A model generated the notes under the pieces. That model saw nothing but the letters and a program-made list of their open reading frames with translations. It was not told the DNA's origin and made no database searches. A stretch of DNA of 64,000 nucleotides from Planctomycetaceae bacterium (GTDB lineage Bacteria > Planctomycetota > Planctomycetia > Pirellulales > Thermoguttaceae), in the NCBI GenBank assembly GCA_009778035.1, contig WRKP01000005.1:1-64000 (forward strand), given 5' to 3'. Numbering within the stretch: the first letter of the stretch is position 1; each line of letters opens with the position of its first letter. The position numbers and the translations under genes are program-made. Shown here one piece after another: positions 58,293 through 64,000 of the stretch.

Positions 58293-61040
58293 TCACTCGC
58301 TCTTGCTCCCACTCTCGCGGCCGCGAAGCGAACGCTCATGCTGTTTCAACTCCTTGCTTGCCTTGAACTCCGGATGCCGTTTGAGTAAAACGCGGTAACG
58401 CTGAAAGTTACTCGCCATCCCCTCCGCGTCGTCGTCCGCATAAATTTCCAATACGACCAACAACGTCAACCAAATTCCCGACGATGGAAAAGTCTGTGCC
58501 GACTCCAAAACCGAAAGCACCCTCTCATGAAGCCGATTCAAATCGTCTTTGCGTCCCTTCTCCTGAAGATAATTCAAATAGTCCCGACCAATCCGCTTCA
58601 ACACCCAAAAATCCTCCGAGACCACATCGCCGCCCGCAAACCGCTTAAACAATATCTGCATTGCCTCCTCAAACAGTTGCACGACCTTCTCCACCGGAAG
58701 GATTGCCTTCATATTTCGAGCGTGCGACGCCAACGAGACAATCAAATATCTGTCCGTATTCGCAATCCCCCTGCTCGCAACCGACCGTGTCAACTCATTT
58801 TCTTTTTCGTACAGACTTGCCGCTTCGTCGTGCCGCTCGCACGCCAAAAGGGCCTTCGCCCCCTGTTGCATTGTCTCGCGAAGTTCGCTAATATAGAAAA
58901 GATACCGGTCTTGATACGGGTCTGCTCCTCCCTGTTCGGGGCTCTGCTCGGGATTGTCCAATTTTGCCCAATCCGGCATCGGCTCCCCTTTTTCCGCCGC
59001 GACATAACGGTCTTTCGCTTTGAGGTTTTCCAATCCCGCCAGCAAAATATACCATCGCTCAATCGACGTCTCGAAAGATTGGCAGGCCGACGCATCATCT
59101 TTGAGCAGGCCGTACAAAATCCCATCCGCCTTGTGGAAAAAAGCCGTCTTCATCATAAAAAACAGTTTCGCAATCAAATTGTCGGTCGGCTTCGCCTGCT
59201 CCTTCAGGCTCAACTCGATCCCGTGCTTGCAATGCTCTTGGATGGCCTGCACTTGACTCGCAAACTTTTTCTCGGGATATTTCAACTCTTTAAGATGTCC
59301 GGCAAAGGTCTCGACAAAATCGAAATACTGCGTATATCCCAGCATCAAATCGGCAGCGACACCGTCGTTTCCCTCTTCGTAGAACCGCAACAGTTCCGCA
59401 ATCTCGTGTTTCAGAAAATCGAAGGCCAACTCGTTCCGGCCCGACTTGAGTTTTATCACCGCAATTTGATGCAGCAACTCCGACCATTGAACCTTGGCAA
59501 CATGCACATCGGAAATATCGCGGTCATCGTCGGCAATCATTCGGAATAAACGCAGAGCCTTGATGGAGTCCTCCAACGCCAGTTTTTCCTGATTCAACTC
59601 ATCCCGAACTATGCTCCGCTGCCGGTAAGCCATCGCGAGATCAATCCGATACTCCAAATCGCCGTCGTCGATATACCGTTCTAGGACGCCGATGACTTCT
59701 TTAAGCAGCGCGAGCACCTGTTTGGTATCCCCCTGCTCTTTGCGGATGGAAATCAACTTTTGGTGGGCGGCCAAATAATTCGGCACGATTTCGTGATGGC
59801 CTGCTTCCATTCGCCGACGCAGGGCCGTCAGGGCTTTCTTCTTCAACGCAACCGCTTCCTTAAACCGATTCTGCAACACCAGCAGATTCGCGTGATTCAG
59901 TTGCACGACGCCGATGGAATAGGGAATCAGCGTCTCATCGTCATCGCCCGCGGGCCGGACCTTGGCCGCCTGGTGGTACTGCCAAACGGACTCCTCAAAG
60001 GCTTCCTCGGCTTCGTCATAGCGTTTCAGGTCGGCCAGCATATTCCCCCGGCACATCAGCACGTTGGCCAACCCGGTGCGAAAGGCGTAGGACTCCGAGG
60101 CTCCCCAACTTTTCTCGCGGAAAATCTCATTGTACACATCCCGGCAACGGTCAAATTCGGCCAGGGCCGATGCCGAATCGTTCACCCGTTCATGCAGCAT
60201 CCCGAGATGAAGATACAGCGTCGTGAACATCATTTTCGCCTGGTCAACGCCGTCATCGAGCAATTTTTGGATGGTTCGGACTGCGGAACGCACCGTTTCA
60301 AACGCGCCTTCGATGTTATTATCCGTATCGTAGAGCCGGGCCAACTTGAGAAGGGCCTGTATGTAATACGGCTGGATGAGCGTATCACCGTCTTCGACAC
60401 CATCTTCGGCAATTTCGACGGCGTGTTGGAGATCGCGGATCGCACTTTCCGCATCGCCGTTCTGAAGTTTGGAATCGCTGCACGCCATCAACGCATTGAT
60501 GGCCGACTGGCGAAATTCGTTGTTGCCCTGGTTCAGCAGGTGTTGCCAAATCTTCGCGGCTTGCTCTTGAACGGACACGGCCGCGGCGAAGGCCCCGAGC
60601 GGTTCGATGAGAATGTCGGCTTTGCTCATCAGGGCCATTGCCAACTCATTTTGGACCATCGGATCGGTATCGGGCCCTGTTTCGGCAATATGCCGGATGG
60701 CTTCATTGAAGGCATTGAGGCCTGCTTCGGGCCCGGAGAGAAACCGGACGATGGCAGCACGGAAAAGGAGTGCTCGGCCTATGAAGATGGCGAGTTCAAA
60801 TTGACCTTCGTGAACGAGTTGTCGGATAATTTTAAGGGCTTCATCAATGCGTTTAACGGAGACATCGAGTTTTTCTTTGAGGGCGGCTTCTTGTGCAGCG
60901 CGGAGGAGGGCTTCGGCGAGTTCGGTACGTAGATGGACATCACCGTTGGCGATTCGGGCTTGCAACCGTTTGATCGCGTTATCGGTTGTTTCGTTTCGGT
61001 GGTTTGATTCAGAAGATTCCGGCGGCATTGTTCGCGACAA
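58293..61040 (-). CDS. large TPR-repeat protein
   Basis: multiple degenerate TPR helices across 915 aa. Confidence 0.75.
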   Translation of the reverse strand: MSRTMPPESSESNHRNETTDNAIKRLQARIANGDVHLRTELAEALLRAAQEAALKEKLDVSVKRIDEALKIIRQLVHEGQFELAIFIGRALLFRAAIVRFLSGPEAGLNAFNEAIRHIAETGPDTDPMVQNELAMALMSKADILIEPLGAFAAAVSVQEQAAKIWQHLLNQGNNEFRQSAINALMACSDSKLQNGDAESAIRDLQHAVEIAEDGVEDGDTLIQPYYIQALLKLARLYDTDNNIEGAFETVRSAVRTIQKLLDDGVDQAKMMFTTLYLHLGMLHERVNDSASALAEFDRCRDVYNEIFREKSWGASESYAFRTGLANVLMCRGNMLADLKRYDEAEEAFEESVWQYHQAAKVRPAGDDDETLIPYSIGVVQLNHANLLVLQNRFKEAVALKKKALTALRRRMEAGHHEIVPNYLAAHQKLISIRKEQGDTKQVLALLKEVIGVLERYIDDGDLEYRIDLAMAYRQRSIVRDELNQEKLALEDSIKALRLFRMIADDDRDISDVHVAKVQWSELLHQIAVIKLKSGRNELAFDFLKHEIAELLRFYEEGNDGVAADLMLGYTQYFDFVETFAGHLKELKYPEKKFASQVQAIQEHCKHGIELSLKEQAKPTDNLIAKLFFMMKTAFFHKADGILYGLLKDDASACQSFETSIERWYILLAGLENLKAKDRYVAAEKGEPMPDWAKLDNPEQSPEQGGADPYQDRYLFYISELRETMQQGAKALLACERHDEAASLYEKENELTRSVASRGIANTDRYLIVSLASHARNMKAILPVEKVVQLFEEAMQILFKRFAGGDVVSEDFWVLKRIGRDYLNYLQEKGRKDDLNRLHERVLSVLESAQTFPSSGIWLTLLVVLEIYADDDAEGMASNFQRYRVLLKRHPEFKASKELKQHERSLRGRESGSKSE

Positions 61041-61131
61041 AAGACCCGTGTGTGGGTTAGTGTAGCATGAATCGGCAATTTTCGCAAGTTCAATCGACGG
61101 TGCCGCGGGGCGTGGTCGGTGTCAAATTGAT

Positions 61132-61515
61132 CTACCAAAGACACGACACATCATACTTGTGAATGTTCGCATCTGCCGTGATGATGGTCAAATTTTCGAC
61201 AAAAGCCGTCGCTACCAACATTCGGTCAAACGGATCTTTGTGCAAAAAAGGCAAAACGGCAAGCCGTTTCAGATGCTCGCCCTCAATTTGCAAAAATTTA
61301 ATGTCGGAGTGCTTTACTGCGTCAAGAAATTCCTCAAATGCTAAACTCAACATCAATTTACCTACACTGACTTTGATAGCAATTTCCAAAAGGGAAACGG
61401 AACAGAGATAGATGCTCTTTCTGTTGCGATTGACAATCTCCCTCGTTTTTAGCGGTAAACGGGGCGAATCGTCAAAGTACCAAAGGAGAGCGTGGGTATC
61501 AAGTAAGTATTTCAT
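61132..61515 (-). CDS. VapC-like PIN-domain toxin
   Basis: YLLDTHALLWYFDDSPRL, DPFDRMLVATAFVENLTIITAD. Confidence 0.92.
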   Translation of the reverse strand: MKYLLDTHALLWYFDDSPRLPLKTREIVNRNRKSIYLCSVSLLEIAIKVSVGKLMLSLAFEEFLDAVKHSDIKFLQIEGEHLKRLAVLPFLHKDPFDRMLVATAFVENLTIITADANIHKYDVSCLW

Positions 61516-61748
61516 TCCATGTACTCCCGCATTTCTTCAAGTGGTGCGTCAAAGTCGTCTGCCATCCAAATTTTCCCTTTGAAAATGCCACACATTTCCG
61601 AAAACGGTCGCTTCTCGTTTGCGGCCTCCGGTTTCACTGGGCCCGCTTTCAGGGCCTCAATAAAACCGAGCACTTCTGAACAATAGTCGGGAGAAAGCAC
61701 GCTGACTTCCTGCAATAATGTTTCTCGGATACCTGCCGATGCTGTCAT
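61512..61748 (-). CDS. antitoxin (DUF2281-like)
   Basis: ends FKGKIWMADDFDAPLEEMREYME; ATGA overlap with the PIN gene. Confidence 0.8.
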   Translation of the reverse strand: MTASAGIRETLLQEVSVLSPDYCSEVLGFIEALKAGPVKPEAANEKRPFSEMCGIFKGKIWMADDFDAPLEEMREYME

Positions 61749-61846
61749 TTTTCACTTTTGATACGCGGAACACCACGCCTGCCATGCTAACCGAAACGGC
61801 GGAGAATGCAAGACCGCTGTGCGCCTCGCAGGCGAGACGGCAAACG

Positions 61847-62080
61847 TCACAACGCACTCATTTCTTCCAACGGTGCATCAAAGTCATCGCTCATCCAAAA
61901 TTGTCCTTTTGCACAGCCGAACACGGGACGCTTGGAATTCACGGTTACGGATTCCCTCTCTTCCGACGGTATTTCTGTACAAATATCCGGCTGCATTATC
62001 GTAATGAGTTTCAAGGAATCCAATTCCCGAAGCAGGTTTATGGCTTGGGGTTGAATGATACCAATTTGAAGTGTTTGCAT
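61847..62080 (-). CDS. second DUF2281-like antitoxin, orphan and C-terminally altered
   Basis: CAKGQFWMSDDFDAPLEEMSAL parallels the functional antitoxin; no toxin follows. Confidence 0.65.
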   Translation of the reverse strand: MQTLQIGIIQPQAINLLRELDSLKLITIMQPDICTEIPSEERESVTVNSKRPVFGCAKGQFWMSDDFDAPLEEMSAL

Positions 62081-62101
62081 GTTTGCTTCGGCAACGTCGT
62101 A

Positions 62102-63868
62102 TCACAGCACCCTCATTCTAACCTCTTCGCTCAACTTTTCAACGACGGCATCGACGCCCACTTCGCCGAGTTCGCCCTCTTTGCGACTGCGAAGAGCAAC
62201 ACTGCCATTCTCCGCCTCCTTCGCCCCCACCACCGCAAGATAAGGCACCAAATCCAATCGGCCCTCGCGTATCTTCGCGCCAATCTTTTCACTGCGATTG
62301 TCCAACGATACTCGCAATCCCGCCGATTGCATCTTCGATAATACCGCGCTGCCATACTCGCCGAACTTTTCGCTTACCGTCAAAATGCGAATCTGCTCCG
62401 GGGCAAGCCATAACGGAAACGCCGCCGCAAAATGCTCAATCAAAATGCCAAAAAACCGTTCAAACGAACCCAACGGCGCACGGTGAATCAAAACCGGCAT
62501 GTGCGGCTTATTGTCCGCGCCCGTATATTCCAAATCAAAACGCTCCGGCGACGGCAAACTGTAATCCAACTGCACCGTGCCCAACTGCCAACGGCGACCC
62601 AAACAATCCTTCACGACAAAATCCGCCTTCGGGCCGTAAAATGCCGCCTCGCCCTCCACAATTTCAAGATTCGGCAACTCCCCTTCGGAAAACATCGTTT
62701 GGCAAACCTTTTCCAAACTCGCCTGCGCCCGTTTCCAATTTTCCGCACTGCCGACATACTTGTCGCTCGTCCAATCGCGAAAACTTAACCGCACCGAAAA
62801 GTCGCCGAAACCCATCGTCTGCAACACGTGAAGCGTCATTTCAATACACGCACGAAACTCCGCCTCAACCTGTTCCGGCATGCAAAAGATATGCGCATCA
62901 TCCTGCGTGAAGCCGCGTACCCGAGTCATCCCGCTCAGTTCGCCCGACTGCTCAAAACGATGCACGCATCCAAATTCGGCAATCCGAAACGGCAAATCGC
63001 GGTAACTTCTCGGCTTTTGCTGGTAGACCATAATATGGTGCGGACAGTTCATTGGGCGGAGCAAAAATTCGTCGCCGTCCTGCATCCCGATCGGCGGGAA
63101 TTGACTCTCCGCATAGTACGGATAGTGTCCCGACGTCTTGAAGAGGTCGATATTTCCGATGACCGGGGTGTAGATTTGCTGATATCCGCGTTTGACGAGT
63201 TCCTCCGAGATGAAGTTTTCGAGTTGCCGACGGACGATGGCGCCCTTCGGCAACCAGAGAATCAGCCCTTGCCCGACTTTGGCATCGAGCGCAAAGAGTT
63301 CATGGTGTTTCCCGAGCGTACGGTGATCGCGTTTTTTGGCTTCTTCGATTTGCAGGAGGTGTTCTTCGAGTTCTTTTTTGCTGGCGAAGGCGGTGCCGTA
63401 GAGGCGTTGCAGTTGCGGATTGGCCGCATCGCCTTTCCAGTAGGCACCGGCCAGGGACATGAGTTTGAACGCCCCGATCGCTTTTGGTTTGTCGATATGC
63501 GGCCCGCGGCAGAGATCGACAAACTCGCCCTGGCGGTAGAAGGAGATGGTGTTCGCGTCCGCCAACTCTTTGACATGTTCGACTTTGAGCGTTTGTCCGA
63601 TGCCTTGGAGGAGTTCGACGGCATCGTGGATTGGCAATTCGATGCGTTCAAATTCTTCGTTGAGTTTGATGAGTTTCGCGATTTCGGCCTCGATTTTGGG
63701 AAAATCTTCTTCGGTGAGTCGATCTTCCATAAGGAAGTCGTAGTAGAATCCGTTTTCGACGTTGGGCCCGAAGGCGAGTTGTACGTTGGGATAGAGCCGC
63801 ATCACAGCGCGGGCCATAAGATGAGCGGCACTGTGGCGGAGCGTGTCGAGAGATTCGGGAGTGGACAT
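62102..63868 (-). CDS. thrS: threonyl-tRNA synthetase without TGS domain
   Basis: LRHSAAHLMARAVMRLYP start; RPMNCPHHIMVY; EFGCVHRFEQSGELSGMTRVRGFTQDDAHIFC. Confidence 0.95.
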   Translation of the reverse strand: MSTPESLDTLRHSAAHLMARAVMRLYPNVQLAFGPNVENGFYYDFLMEDRLTEEDFPKIEAEIAKLIKLNEEFERIELPIHDAVELLQGIGQTLKVEHVKELADANTISFYRQGEFVDLCRGPHIDKPKAIGAFKLMSLAGAYWKGDAANPQLQRLYGTAFASKKELEEHLLQIEEAKKRDHRTLGKHHELFALDAKVGQGLILWLPKGAIVRRQLENFISEELVKRGYQQIYTPVIGNIDLFKTSGHYPYYAESQFPPIGMQDGDEFLLRPMNCPHHIMVYQQKPRSYRDLPFRIAEFGCVHRFEQSGELSGMTRVRGFTQDDAHIFCMPEQVEAEFRACIEMTLHVLQTMGFGDFSVRLSFRDWTSDKYVGSAENWKRAQASLEKVCQTMFSEGELPNLEIVEGEAAFYGPKADFVVKDCLGRRWQLGTVQLDYSLPSPERFDLEYTGADNKPHMPVLIHRAPLGSFERFFGILIEHFAAAFPLWLAPEQIRILTVSEKFGEYGSAVLSKMQSAGLRVSLDNRSEKIGAKIREGRLDLVPYLAVVGAKEAENGSVALRSRKEGELGEVGVDAVVEKLSEEVRMRVL

Positions 63869-64000
63869 GAAACGTGAGCGTTAGCCGCCAAGCCCTGCTC
63901 GGCGACGGGTTCGTAAATTATAGTATTTTGCGGCGATTCGGCAAGTGTTTCGTGGACTCGCTCGGAAACCGTCATCCCGGCGCGACTACTGTCATCCCGG

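Noticed and set aside
59760-60932. 390-aa plus-strand ORF
   Set aside because: Antisense to the TPR protein; shadow ORF.
62828-63877. 349-aa plus-strand ORF
   Set aside because: Antisense to thrS.

Overview
This window looks like a chromosomal segment of a planctomycete-like bacterium. Supporting signs are TolC-like lipoproteins, an NPCBM-domain protein, BlaI/M56 gene pairs, a split transketolase and a ThrRS lacking the TGS domain. The left ~8 kb is accessory: two large proteins of unknown function, an RloA/RloB (AbiL-like) AAA-ATPase/TOPRIM-type pair, an orphan antitoxin-like ORF, a frameshifted DUF6932-like gene and a class II-like Fic protein. The rest mixes housekeeping genes (clpP, cysS, gltA, gmd, obg, folK, thrS, pilM, pilT) with lineage-specific genes: a giant autotransporter, a GAF-HlyD fusion, BlaI/M56 modules with swapped C-terminal sensor domains, toxin-antitoxin (TA) pairs and orphan DNA methyltransferases. 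The strongest unexplained signals are: (1) a MITE-like palindromic repeat family whose TA-G(AGCG...) end coincides with the TAG stop codon of four genes and appears to supply the start codon of an N-truncated adenosyltransferase; (2) a recurrent TATAAT placed 6-7 nt upstream of ATG, suggesting leaderless transcription; (3) modular replacement of the C-terminal domain in M56 sensor proteins, including a derivative that has lost its protease; (4) an 18-codon inverted-repeat-bounded insert inside cysS. No tRNA, rRNA or CRISPR array was recognised. All family names come from reading the protein sequences; no database search was run.
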